64,000 nt of DNA from Chloroflexota bacterium (GTDB taxonomy: Bacteria; Chloroflexota; Anaerolineae; Anaerolineales; Villigracilaceae), in the NCBI GenBank assembly GCA_024434165.1, contig QMIW01000023.1:30435-94434 (forward strand), in the 5' to 3' direction. The position numbers and the translations under genes are program-made. A model generated the notes under the pieces. The model saw nothing but the letters and a program-made list of their open reading frames with translations, made no database searches and was not told the origin of the DNA. Every line of letters starts with the position of its first letter. Within the stretch, counting starts at the first letter, position 1. Below are positions 48,912 to 56,792 of the stretch, piece after piece.

Positions 48912-49016
48912 CTATTTTACACCCATCATCCGGCGAATGTGGTGGACAATGTAAACAACCGGGTACGCCAGCAGGATGAGGAGGTCAATGAGCATGAAGA
49001 ACAGATAGAGTTTCAT
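48912..49016 (-). CDS. 34-residue single-pass membrane protein
   Basis: A tiny open frame, MKLYLFFMLIDLLILLAYPVV followed by YIVHHIRRMMGVK. One hydrophobic helix and a basic, histidine-containing tail give a clear positive-inside orientation. GGAGG stands eight bases before the ATG, which strongly supports translation. It lies between glgC and tRNA-Leu on the same strand. Role unknown; small proteins of this type often modulate larger membrane complexes. Confidence 0.6.
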   Translation of the reverse strand: MKLYLFFMLIDLLILLAYPVVYIVHHIRRMMGVK

Positions 49017-49218
49017 GGTGGAAGCCTCCGTATATGAGCAGCAAATAAGAATCCTGTAACGATATACGTCTTTCAGGCTTTTTTGTTTTCCTTGTTTTCA
49101 TTCTACAGGCTTCGATACCCCAAGTCAACATACGGGGGCGCCGTGTTTACAAAAATCAAACGTCCTCCGCTCGGAGGACGCCATTGGGTCGGGATTTCTG
49201 TAAGGTATAATCCCGCTG

Positions 49219-49301
49219 TGCCGAAGGAGGGAATCGAACCCTCATTCCCGTAGGGAACACGATTTTGAGTCGTGCGCGTCTGCCTATTCCGCCACTTCGG
49301 C
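49219..49301 (-). tRNA. tRNA-Leu (CAA)
   Basis: An 83-base class II tRNA: acceptor GCCGAAG/CTTCGGC, anticodon loop CTCAAAA giving CAA, a long variable arm (GTTCCCTACGGGAAT) and a T-arm with GGTTCGATTCC, discriminator A. The 3' CCA is not encoded. Confidence 0.95.
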
Positions 49302-49360
49302 TTGCAGGGCTTGCTGCCAACCTGCCCTGTGCGAACGCAAGTATACCACTCAAAATGAAC

Positions 49361-49402
49361 GGCGCAAGTAGAACAAGTCTATAGATTTGTTCTACTTGCG
49401 CC
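49361..49402. repeat. Perfect 16-bp inverted repeat upstream of ychF
   Basis: GGCGCAAGTAGAACAA (49361-49376) and TTGTTCTACTTGCGCC (49387-49402) are perfect inverse complements separated by GTCTATAGAT. The element ends 16 bases before the ychF start, between divergent tRNA-Leu and ychF. Without a T-run it is more likely an operator or an mRNA leader hairpin than a terminator. Confidence 0.85.
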
Positions 49403-49418
49403 GCAAAGAAGGACAATC

Positions 49419-50477
49419 ATGAAACTAGGAATCATCGGACTACCTCAATCAGGAAAGACCACCATTTTCAACGCGCTCACCCGCGGCAATGCGCCCACCA
49501 CCGCCTCGGCAGGACGCATCGAAGTGCACCAGGCGGTGGTGGATGTGCCCGACCCGCGCGTGGACGTCCTCTCGAAGATGTTCAACCCGCGCAAGACCAT
49601 CTACGCCAAAATCACTTACGCGGATATTGCCGGGCTGGAGACGGGTTCCGCCAAGGGCGGCATTTCCGGTCAGCTGCTGAACCTGCTCAACCAGATGGAT
49701 GCGCTGATCCTCGTGGTGCGCTGCTTCGAAAGCGACCTGGTCATGCACCCGCAGGGAAGCGTGAATCCGCTGCGCGACGTGGAGATGATGACGAGCGAAC
49801 TGCTGTTGAACGACCTGATCGCCGTCGAACGCAAACTGGAGCGCCTCGCGGAGGAACGCAAAAAAGGCGGCACGGACAAAACGGTCAACGCCCGGCAGAC
49901 GGAACTGTTCGAGCGGCTGCACAAGGCGCTTTCGGATAACAAGCCCCTGCGCGACCTGGAATATACCCACGAAGAAGAGAAGGAACTTTCCAGTTTTGGG
50001 CTGCTCACACGCAAGCGCATCCTGACCGTGTTCAATCTCGGCGAAGGACAAACCGCTCCCGAGGTCAAACTCGATTATCCCTCTGTGGCGCTGATGGGCA
50101 AACTGGAAATGGAAATCGCGCAGCTCTCCCCCGAAGATGCGGCGGTTTTCATGGAAGAGTACGGCATCAAGGAACTCAGCCTCAACCGCATGATCAACCT
50201 GTCGTATGAATTGCTGCAGGAGCAGACCTTCTTCACGGTGGGCGAGGACGAGGTGCGCGCATGGACGACGCGGCGCGGCGCAACGGCGCAGGAAGCGGCA
50301 GGCGAGATCCACACCGATCTTTCGCGTGGATTCGTTCGCGCCGAGGTGGTGGCTTATGAAGACCTCGCCGCTCTCGGGTCCATGCACGAGGCGAAGGCAA
50401 AAGGGAAGTTCCGGCTCGAAGGCAAGGAATATATCGTCAAGGACGGCGATATCATGCACGTCCGTTCCAGTTTATAA
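49419..50477 (+). CDS. ychF: Redox-regulated ATPase YchF
   Basis: A 352-residue Obg-related P-loop protein. G1 is GLPQSGKTT (residues 7-15), G3 DIAGL, and an ILVVRCFE stretch replaces part of the usual set. A coiled-coil region follows (LIAVERKLERLAEERKKGG) and the C-terminal TGS-like DUF933 domain (EIHTDLSRGFVRAEVVAYEDL...KGKFRLEGKEYIVKDGDIMHVR). YchF binds ATP rather than GTP and associates with ribosomes. AAGGACA precedes the ATG; a strong inverted repeat lies in the leader. Downstream is a four-unit palindromic repeat array. Confidence 0.93.
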   Translation: MKLGIIGLPQSGKTTIFNALTRGNAPTTASAGRIEVHQAVVDVPDPRVDVLSKMFNPRKTIYAKITYADIAGLETGSAKGGISGQLLNLLNQMDALILVVRCFESDLVMHPQGSVNPLRDVEMMTSELLLNDLIAVERKLERLAEERKKGGTDKTVNARQTELFERLHKALSDNKPLRDLEYTHEEEKELSSFGLLTRKRILTVFNLGEGQTAPEVKLDYPSVALMGKLEMEIAQLSPEDAAVFMEEYGIKELSLNRMINLSYELLQEQTFFTVGEDEVRAWTTRRGATAQEAAGEIHTDLSRGFVRAEVVAYEDLAALGSMHEAKAKGKFRLEGKEYIVKDGDIMHVRSSL

Positions 50478-50480
50478 ACC

Positions 50481-50733
50481 TATGGAGTCGGGCAGCTTGC
50501 TGCCGTAAATTCGCGGGAACAAGTTCCCGCACTCCAAAAACAATCTATGGAGTCAGGCAGCTTGCTGCCGTAAATTCGCGGAAACAAGTTCCTGCACTCC
50601 AAAAACAATCTATGGAGTCAGGCAGCTTGCTGCCGTAAATTCGCGGGAACAAGTTCCCGTACTCCAAAAACAATCTATGGAGTCGGGCAGCTTGCTGCCG
50701 TAAATTCGCGGAAACAAGTTCCTGCACTCCAAA
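50481..50733. repeat. Four 65-bp cloverleaf-like palindromic repeats (type A)
   Basis: Units begin at 50481, 50546, 50611 and 50676, exactly 65 bp apart. Each has an outer pair TGGAGT...ACTCCA, a hairpin GGCAG-CTTG-CTGCC and a second hairpin GCGGGAAC-AA-GTTCCCGC, then an AAAACAATC spacer. Units 1 and 3 share the GGGAAC version of hairpin 2, units 2 and 4 the GGAAAC version, suggesting a 130-bp dimer duplication. A single-stranded unit would fold as an outer stem with two arms. The array fills the gap between ychF and pepF. Confidence 0.92.
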
Positions 50734-50749
50734 TATATAAGGAGGCCGT

Positions 50750-52648
50750 ATGGCATACCAACTTTCCAAATGGGATCTTTCCCAACTTTACCCCGGTTAC
50801 GACAGCCCCGAACTGCAAAGCGCGTTCGACATGATCGAGGAGCAGGTCTCCTCGTTCGAAGGCGTGCGCGACAAACTCAAGCCGGATATGCCCGCCGACC
50901 AGTTTGTGGACGTGGTGAAAGCCAGCGAAGCGACAACGCGCATCGGCAGCAAATTGTATGCCTTTGCGGGGTTGTCGTTTACTGCGGACACACAGGATCA
51001 AAAAGCGCAGGCGCTGCAGGCGCGCGTGCTGCAGTTCCTGGCGGAGATCGAGAACCGCACGTTGTTCTTCAGCCTGTGGTGGAAGGCGCTGGACGACGAA
51101 AACGCAAAGCGTTTGATGGACGCTTCGGGCGATTACCGGTATTACCTCGAAGCGATGCGCCACTACAAGCCGCACACCTTGAGCGAACCCGAAGAGAAGA
51201 TCATTAACCTCAAGAACGTGACCGGCGTGAGCGCGCTCGGCAATCTGTACGACTCGATCACGAGCCGCTACACCTTCAAACTGAAGGTAGACGGCAGGGA
51301 AAAGGAATTGACCGCCGCGGAATTATTCTCCTACCGCTACAGCGCCGACCCGAACCTGCGCGCCGAGAGTTACAGATCGCAGTTCAAGGTGTATGCGGCA
51401 GACGGTCCCATTCTTGGGCAAATCTACCAGACCCTCGTGCGCGACTGGCACAACGAGAACATCAACCTGCGCAAGTTCAAGAACGCGATTGCGCCGCGCA
51501 ACCTGAACAACGACATCCCTGACGAAGCGGTGGAAACATTGCTAAGTGTGGCTCGCAAGAACGCGGGCATCTTCCAGCGGTATTTCAGGATGAAAGCCAA
51601 ATACGTCGGCATGAAGAAACTGCGGCGGTATGATATTTACGCGCCCGTCGCCGCCTCGAAGAAGACCTATGAATGGGATGAAGCCGTGAACATGGTGCTC
51701 GATGCGTTCAATGCCTTCGAACCAAAGGTGGCGGAACTGGCGAAGCGTGTCTTCGACCAGAGCCGCATTGACAGCGAAATCCGCAAGGGCAAGCGCGGCG
51801 GCGCGTTCTGCTGGGGCTTCCTGCCGGAAGAGACACCCTACGTGCTGGTCAACTACCAGGGCACGGGACGCGAAGTGGCGACCCTGGCTCACGAACTGGG
51901 TCACGCCATTCACGCCATGCTGGCGTCGCATCACAGCGCGTTCACGTTCCATTCCTCCCTGCCGCTAGCGGAGACCGCCTCCACTTTTGCGGAAATGATT
52001 CTGATTGACAAACTGCTGGCGGAGGAGAAGGATGAATCGGTGCGCCGCGACATCCTCTTCAAGCAGATGGACGACGCCTACGCCACCATCATGCGCCAGT
52101 CGTATTTTGCGCTGTTCGAGAAGACCGCGCATGAACTGGTGCAGAAGAACGCCTCGGTGGACGACCTGAGCAATGCCTACCTCGACAATTTGAAGGAGCA
52201 GTTCGGCGATTCGCTCGACCTGAGCGACGAGTTCAAGTGGGAATGGGTGGGCATCCCGCACATTTTCCAGATTCCGTTCTACGTCTATGCCTATGCTTTC
52301 GGTCAATTGCTGGTGCTGGCGTTGTATCAGCAGTTCAAAGCCGAGGGCGAGTCCTTCAAGCCGAAGTACCTCAAGATTCTCTCCGCGGGCGGTTCGGAAG
52401 CGCCGGAGAAAATTTTGAGCGAAGCGGGCATCAATATCCGCGACCCGAAGTTCTGGCAGGGCGGCTTTGACGTGCTGGAGAAACTGGTCGGCGAACTGGA
52501 GAAACTGCCGGTGGAGAAACCTGCGGCAAAAGCGAAGAAGGCAAAAACGGTGAAACGCAAACCTGCCCCAAGCAGGATCAAGAGGGCGAAGAAATCTGTA
52601 AAGAAGGTTTCCAAAGCCAGCCCCGCCAAAGGCAGGAAGAAAAAGTAA
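50750..52648 (+). CDS. pepF: M3 family oligoendopeptidase F-like
   Basis: A 632-residue zinc metallopeptidase of family M3B. The zinc site is LAHELGHAIHAM (H381, E382, H385), and the third ligand lies in the following SLPLAETASTFAEM. The N-terminal helical lobe (WDLSQLYPGYDSPELQSAFDMIEEQVSSFEG) is typical of PepF, which cuts oligopeptides in the cytoplasm. The last 45 residues are a lysine/alanine/proline tail (KPAAKAKKAKTVKRKPAP...) absent from usual PepF; it resembles histone H1-like tails and may bind nucleic acid or ribosomes. AAGGAGG stands seven bases before the ATG. Confidence 0.93.
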   Translation: MAYQLSKWDLSQLYPGYDSPELQSAFDMIEEQVSSFEGVRDKLKPDMPADQFVDVVKASEATTRIGSKLYAFAGLSFTADTQDQKAQALQARVLQFLAEIENRTLFFSLWWKALDDENAKRLMDASGDYRYYLEAMRHYKPHTLSEPEEKIINLKNVTGVSALGNLYDSITSRYTFKLKVDGREKELTAAELFSYRYSADPNLRAESYRSQFKVYAADGPILGQIYQTLVRDWHNENINLRKFKNAIAPRNLNNDIPDEAVETLLSVARKNAGIFQRYFRMKAKYVGMKKLRRYDIYAPVAASKKTYEWDEAVNMVLDAFNAFEPKVAELAKRVFDQSRIDSEIRKGKRGGAFCWGFLPEETPYVLVNYQGTGREVATLAHELGHAIHAMLASHHSAFTFHSSLPLAETASTFAEMILIDKLLAEEKDESVRRDILFKQMDDAYATIMRQSYFALFEKTAHELVQKNASVDDLSNAYLDNLKEQFGDSLDLSDEFKWEWVGIPHIFQIPFYVYAYAFGQLLVLALYQQFKAEGESFKPKYLKILSAGGSEAPEKILSEAGINIRDPKFWQGGFDVLEKLVGELEKLPVEKPAAKAKKAKTVKRKPAPSRIKRAKKSVKKVSKASPAKGRKKK

Positions 52649-52661
52649 CAAACCGCACAGC

Positions 52662-52695
52662 ACGACCCGGTCAACTGGCTGGGTCGTTTTATTTT
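52662..52695 (+). terminator. Intrinsic terminator after pepF
   Basis: ACGACCC and GGGTCGT pair around GGTCAACTGGCT, followed by TTTATTTT. Confidence 0.8.
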
Positions 52696-52767
52696 ACGGC
52701 TGGAATGAGGTGCAGTTTCGCCTTTAATGCCGCCTCTCTGCAATTTTGCTACAATGAAGGAAACATC

Positions 52768-53304
52768 ATGAAACGAGTTTTAGTCCTTTTGACATTGATC
52801 GCGGCGGCATGCGGTCCATCCGAAGCGGAATTGGAACAGGAGGTTGACGTGACGTTCGAACTTACCAGCCCTGCGTTTGCGAATGGAGACCCGATTCCCG
52901 TTGATTTTTCATGCGACGGAAACGATGCCAGCCCTGCGCTCAACTGGTCGGACCCCCCGGCTGGCACGCAAAGTTTTGCGCTCATCATGGACGACCCCGA
53001 TGCGCCGGGGGGGACCTGGGTGCATTGGGTCATGTACAACATCCCCGCCTCGGCGCGCGGACTTTTGGCGGGTATCCCGACCGATCCGCAACTCAGCGAC
53101 GGAAGCGTGCAGGGCGTCACGTCCGCACGCAGCACCGGCTATCACGGTCCCTGCCCGCCGTCCGGCACGCATCGCTACTTCTTCAGGTTGTACGCGTTGG
53201 ATACCATGCTCTCCGTGCAAAGCGCAGACAAGAAGCAATTGCTCGCGGCAATGGAGGGACATGTCCTGGGAACCGCCGAATTAATGGGAACATTCAGCCG
53301 GTAG
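52768..53304 (+). CDS. PEBP/YbhB family lipoprotein
   Basis: A 178-residue phosphatidylethanolamine-binding-protein-like lipoprotein. A signal sequence (VLVLLTLIAAAC, lipid cysteine C15) precedes the PEBP fold with FELTSPAFANGDPIPVDFSCDGNDASPALNWSDPPAGTQSFALIMDDPDAPGGTWVHWVMYNIP and STGYHGPCPPSGTHRYFFRLYALD, which hold the conserved ligand-site aspartates and histidine. Bacterial members have no settled role; some inhibit kinases or serine proteases. Start ATG 52768, with AAGGAA upstream. It converges on a GNAT gene with a three-base gap. Confidence 0.92.
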   Translation: MKRVLVLLTLIAAACGPSEAELEQEVDVTFELTSPAFANGDPIPVDFSCDGNDASPALNWSDPPAGTQSFALIMDDPDAPGGTWVHWVMYNIPASARGLLAGIPTDPQLSDGSVQGVTSARSTGYHGPCPPSGTHRYFFRLYALDTMLSVQSADKKQLLAAMEGHVLGTAELMGTFSR

Positions 53305-53307
53305 GAG

Positions 53308-53826
53308 TTACGTCTTCAGCAATTTATACATGAAGACCGTCGCATGAAGTTTTCCATCTGTGCTACGCGCATACTCCGGTATGACCCCCGCTCGTTGATA
53401 ACCCAATTTCATATACAACGCCTCGGAGGGATCGCCCTCCCGCGTATCCAGGACCAGGGTGGTCCGCCCGGCGGATATTGCTTCGGCTTCGATGGCGTTC
53501 ATCAATGCCTGCGCAATTCCCCGCCTGCGAAAGGAACTATGCACCATGAGTTTGGCAACCTCGGCGCGATGATTTCCGTTTGGGCGGGTCGCCATGTCGA
53601 GTTGAACCGTCCCGGCAAGGCTGTCCTCCAATTTTGCAACGATCAAAACGCGATGGGGAGTTTCGATGGCGTTCGCCACATCCTGCCAGTAGGCAAGCGC
53701 TTCCTGCTCGGAGAGCGGGAGTAAAAATCCCACCGACGCGCCGTGCGTGACGGCGTCCATCAGCAGGGCTGCGAGTTCCGGCAATTCGGGAAGAATGGTT
53801 TGCGAGGTCAGGCGCTGGATTTGCAT
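53308..53826 (-). CDS. GNAT family N-acetyltransferase
   Basis: A 172-residue acetyltransferase. The acetyl-CoA loop is AEVAKLMVHSSFRRRGIAQALMNAIEAEA (Q/R-x-x-G-x-A motif at RRRGIA). AISAGRTTLVLDTREGDPSEALYMKLGYQRAGVIPEYA completes the fold. The long N-terminal helix region precedes it. The substrate is unknown; the pattern resembles acetyltransferases that act on small amines or antibiotics. It is convergent with the PEBP gene and has no obvious terminator of its own. Confidence 0.88.
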   Translation of the reverse strand: MQIQRLTSQTILPELPELAALLMDAVTHGASVGFLLPLSEQEALAYWQDVANAIETPHRVLIVAKLEDSLAGTVQLDMATRPNGNHRAEVAKLMVHSSFRRRGIAQALMNAIEAEAISAGRTTLVLDTREGDPSEALYMKLGYQRAGVIPEYARSTDGKLHATVFMYKLLKT

Positions 53827-53956
53827 GGAATAATTAAACCACAGATCAACACTAATAAAATGGTTCTGGAATACCTAAAAACCAACTTTCACCTGCGGCT
53901 TAAAAAGGGACAGCCACCTTTCGATGACTGCCTCTCACTGCTAACTGATCACTGTT

Positions 53957-54340
53957 TTACACATCGTACTCGCCGGGGTCTTCCTCCACCGCCATCACCG
54001 GCTCTTCCTTCTCCTTCTTATCGAGGAATTGCAGGGTCTGTGCGACGACTTTCGTAAAGTACTTCGTCTCGCCGTTGGCTTCGTATTTGTCGGTTTTCAG
54101 ACGTCCTTCCACGAAGATCAGGCTGCCTTTCTTGAGGTACTCCTGGCAGACCTCGCCCAGCCGCCCCCATGCCTCGATGTTGACCCATTCGGTGATTTCT
54201 TTTGTCTCGCCGTTTTTATCCTTCCAACGGTTGCTGACCGCCAGGCTGAAATGGCAGACTTTCTTGCCGGTGGGGGTGTACTTGCTTTCCGGGTCCTTGC
54301 CCAGACGACCAATCAATTGGACGCGGTTTAGTGTTGGCAT
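53957..54340 (-). CDS. ssb: Single-stranded DNA-binding protein
   Basis: A 127-residue SSB with the OB fold: NRVQLIGRLGKDPESKYTPTGKKVCHFSLAVSNRWKDKNGETKEITEWVNIEAWGRLGEVCQEYLKKGSLIFVEGRLKTDKY is classic. The C-terminus is short and acidic (VEEDPGEYDV); it lacks the DDDIPF tip of the E. coli protein. GGGGAG lies five bases before the ATG. The start lies inside a 20-codon upstream frame (54328-54390), and a conserved small protein gene is further upstream. Confidence 0.95.
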   Translation of the reverse strand: MPTLNRVQLIGRLGKDPESKYTPTGKKVCHFSLAVSNRWKDKNGETKEITEWVNIEAWGRLGEVCQEYLKKGSLIFVEGRLKTDKYEANGETKYFTKVVAQTLQFLDKKEKEEPVMAVEEDPGEYDV

Positions 54341-54390
54341 GTCGGCTCCCCTTTCAGTTCATAAACTTTTAGATGCAGTGTGCGTGTCAT
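54328..54390 (-). CDS. 20-codon leader ORF overlapping the ssb start
   Basis: MTRTLHLKVYELKGEPTCQH, preceded by AAGGAG at eight bases. Its stop lies 13 bases inside ssb in a different frame, so ribosomes ending here could reinitiate at ssb. This suggests translational coupling, though the frame may be fortuitous. Confidence 0.4.
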   Translation of the reverse strand: MTRTLHLKVYELKGEPTCQH

Positions 54391-54450
54391 AACTAGTCTC
54401 CTTTTTAATCTAAAAGCACAGGTGGATTTTGAACAGGGTTATACTTGCCT

Positions 54451-54660
54451 TTACCCTGCGCTTTCCGTGGTGTTGGCGGCGGGCGCTTCTGCCTGAACCT
54501 TCTTCAGCACCAGCATACCCGTCTTCATCTCCACGACGTTGTACCCGGCGGGCACGGCGTCGAGGGCGCCTTCCTTCACTTCCTTCGAGAAGAAGAACAT
54601 CTTGCCGTTGGAGTGCAGGTAGTAGGTGACGCCTTTGGAATTGGTATGTGAGTAAGCCAT
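54451..54660 (-). CDS. Small conserved-looking protein upstream of ssb
   Basis: A 69-residue protein beginning MAYSHTNSKGVTYYLHSNGKMFFFSKEVKEGALDAVPAGYNVVEMKTGMLVLKK and ending with an alanine-rich tail. The short beta-strand pattern (TYYLHS.....FFFSKE) looks like a small all-beta domain. AAAAGGAG lies seven bases before the ATG. A strong promoter at 54691-54719 drives it, and ssb follows about 110 bases later. I do not know a function. Confidence 0.75.
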   Translation of the reverse strand: MAYSHTNSKGVTYYLHSNGKMFFFSKEVKEGALDAVPAGYNVVEMKTGMLVLKKVQAEAPAANTTESAG

Positions 54661-54690
54661 TTTTTCTCCTTTTGTCTAAGTGGTAATAAG

Positions 54691-54719
54691 AGTGTAGAAC
54701 AAAGTTTCTAGCCTGTCAA
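54691..54719 (-). promoter_or_regulatory. Promoter of the small protein/ssb unit
   Basis: Minus-strand TTGACA, 17-base spacer, TACACT, ending 31 bases before the start codon of the 69-residue protein. Confidence 0.75.
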
Positions 54720-54761
54720 GTAGGAAAATCAAATCATCTAGACAAATTCATGCATCACTTT

Positions 54762-55005
54762 ATGGACTCAGGGAGCCTGCTCCCGAATGCCTGCTCCCGA
54801 ATGCCCGCCCCGAAATACACCAGCGAGCTGGCTAACTCCAAAGCAGAACAATTTTGGAGTCAGGGAGCTTGCTCCCGAATGCCCGCCCCCAAAATACGCC
54901 AGCGAGCTGGCGACTCCAAAGCAGAACAATTTTGGAGTCAGGGAGCTTGCTCCCGAACGCCTGCCCCCGAAATACGCCAGCGAGCTGGCTGACTCCAAAG
55001 TGGAA
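54762..55005. repeat. Three 80-bp cloverleaf-like palindromic repeats (type B)
   Basis: Three units of about 80 bp. Each has an outer pair TGGAGTCA...TGACTCCA (degenerate in unit 1), a hairpin GGGAGC-TT-GCTCCC, a GCCYGCCCCC linker and a hairpin GCCAGC-GA-GCTGGC, followed by an AAGCAGAACAATT spacer. The first unit has an extra GAATGCCTGCTCCC. The architecture equals the type A repeats at 50481, with different arm sequences. The array ends 13 bases before panC and fills most of the 358-base gap. Confidence 0.88.
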
Positions 55006-55018
55006 CCTGGAGACCGAC

Positions 55019-55852
55019 ATGAAGATCATTACCTCCCTCTCTGACTTACGATCCACCCGCCTCTCTCTCGACGGGACGATTGGTCTTGTCCCCACGATGG
55101 GTTATCTCCACGAGGGGCATTTATCGCTTGTCCGCCAGGCGAAAGCGGAATGTGACCATATCATCGTCACCATCTTCGTCAACCCGACACAGTTCGGACC
55201 GAACGAAGACCTCTCCAGGTATCCACGCGACCTCGAACGCGACCTGAGCCTGCTTCGCCCGCTTGGCGTGGATGTGGTCTGGACGCCGTCGGCTGAGATC
55301 ATGTATCCGCCCGGCTACCAGACCTGGGTGGAGGTCGAGGCGCTCACCAGGGGGCTGGAAGGCGCAATGCGTCCCGGTCACTTCCGCGGTGTGACCACCG
55401 TCGTAGCGAAGTTATTCAACGCAACCCAGCCGCACAAAGCCTATTTCGGTCAAAAGGACGCCCAACAGGCGGCGGTCATTCGCCGCATGGCAGTGGATTT
55501 GAACTTCCCGCTGGAGGTGATCATCTGCCCAACGGTGCGCGAAGCGGACGGGCTGGCGATGTCCAGCCGTAACAAGTATTTGAACGAAGCCGAGCGCAAG
55601 GCGGCAGCGGCGCTGTTCCGGGCGTTGAGCGCAGCAAAGGAACTCTACGAGGCGGGCGAACGGGATGCGGAAAAGTTGAGGGGAAGGATGAAAGAAGTGC
55701 TGGCATCCGAGCCGCTGGCGCAGATGCAATACGTCTCCTGCGCGGATTACGACACCCTCGAAGAGTTGGATACAGTGAAAGGCAAGACCCTGCTCTCGAT
55801 GGCGGTGTTTGTGGGCAAGACGAGGTTGATTGACAATTTTGTGCTGGGATAA
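55019..55852 (+). CDS. panC: Pantothenate synthetase
   Basis: A 277-residue enzyme that joins pantoate and beta-alanine with ATP. GLVPTMGYLHEGHLSLVRQAK holds the HxGH nucleotide motif (residues about 26-46), IFVNPTQFGPNEDLSRYPRDLERD the pantoate site, and YFGQKDAQQAAVIRRMAVDLNFP plus READGLAMSSRNKYL the KMSKS-like MSSRN. Start ATG 55019 gives the family length; an upstream extension of the frame runs through the type B repeats. GGAG lies seven bases upstream. Confidence 0.95.
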   Translation: MKIITSLSDLRSTRLSLDGTIGLVPTMGYLHEGHLSLVRQAKAECDHIIVTIFVNPTQFGPNEDLSRYPRDLERDLSLLRPLGVDVVWTPSAEIMYPPGYQTWVEVEALTRGLEGAMRPGHFRGVTTVVAKLFNATQPHKAYFGQKDAQQAAVIRRMAVDLNFPLEVIICPTVREADGLAMSSRNKYLNEAERKAAAALFRALSAAKELYEAGERDAEKLRGRMKEVLASEPLAQMQYVSCADYDTLEELDTVKGKTLLSMAVFVGKTRLIDNFVLG

Positions 55853-55892
55853 ACCATAGGGGCGATCCGTTGGGCTGCCCCTGCGAAAAAAT

Positions 55893-56780
55893 ATGAAACC
55901 CACCCGTTACTGGCTCAACCTTTTGGGACTGGCTGCGCTGGCGGTTTCGCTTGGTGTGCTTGTTCTGACCTCGTTCATCTCCAGTCTGTGGGCGGAGTCC
56001 ATTCTCCGCCCGGCGCGGATCGCTGCAAGCGGAGACCTGCTAAGAGAAAGAGGCATTCCCTATCAGGAAGTGGAACTGACCGCAAAAGACGGCATTCTGC
56101 TTTCCGCCTGGTACACGCCGCCGCAAAATGGCGCGGTCATTCTGATCGCGCATGGATACAACGATAATCGTCCCGAAACTCTGCACGCGATGTTCGCAGA
56201 ACATGGCTACGGCGCGCTCTCGTGGGATTTTCGCGCGCACGGCGAAAGCGGCGGAGACATCTCCACGCTCGGTTATTTCGAACGATTGGACGTGGAAGCC
56301 GCGCTGGAATTTGCGCTGGCGCAGGAGGGTGTGGAGCATGTTGGCGCGTGGGGCGGCTCGATGGGCGGGGCGACGGTCATCCTTTCGGCGGCGGAACATC
56401 CTGAGATCGAAGCGGTGGTTGCCGACAGCGCCTTTCCGTCGCTGGAGGATGTACTGAGACTAAATGCCCCCTCTCGTTTTCTTCAGCCTTTTGTGCTGTT
56501 TTGGGGCGAATGGCACAGCAGCGCGGAAGTGGATGATGTCAACCCTGAAGCGGCGATTGGGAGAATCAGCCCCGGAGCGGTTTTCATCATTGACGGCTGG
56601 GAGGGCGCGGCGGTTGCGCTGAATTCCCCCTACCGTTTATACGACGCGGCGAATGAGCCGAAGGAAATTTGGGTGGAAGATGGCGTGCCGCATTTGGGGA
56701 TGTATGCGCGCGACCCGCGCAGATATGAAGAAAAGGTTGTGGAATTTTTCAACGAATTTTTATTGCCCCACTCCCCTTAA
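55893..56780 (+). CDS. Membrane-anchored alpha/beta hydrolase
   Basis: A 295-residue hydrolase with an N-terminal membrane helix (LGLAALAVSLGVLVLTSFISSLWA). The nucleophile elbow is GAWGGSMGGATVILSAA (serine in GSMGG), the oxyanion stretch is AVILIAHGYNDNRPET, and a C-terminal histidine in DGVPHLGMYARDP completes a likely triad; the acidic residue is not obvious, as the region expected to hold it reads AVFIIDGWEGAA. The family includes BAAT/acyl-CoA thioesterase-like and prolyl-oligopeptidase-like proteins. A composite hairpin follows. Confidence 0.85.
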   Translation: MKPTRYWLNLLGLAALAVSLGVLVLTSFISSLWAESILRPARIAASGDLLRERGIPYQEVELTAKDGILLSAWYTPPQNGAVILIAHGYNDNRPETLHAMFAEHGYGALSWDFRAHGESGGDISTLGYFERLDVEAALEFALAQEGVEHVGAWGGSMGGATVILSAAEHPEIEAVVADSAFPSLEDVLRLNAPSRFLQPFVLFWGEWHSSAEVDDVNPEAAIGRISPGAVFIIDGWEGAAVALNSPYRLYDAANEPKEIWVEDGVPHLGMYARDPRRYEEKVVEFFNEFLLPHSP

Positions 56781-56792
56781 GACCCCAGAAAA

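Noticed and set aside
50481..50733. Possible CRISPR array
   Set aside because: The repeats are contiguous 65-bp palindromic units with a short constant AT spacer; no unique spacers and no cas genes are present.
54854..55018. N-terminal extension of panC
   Set aside because: The extra residues are translated type B palindromic repeats; PanC begins at 55019.
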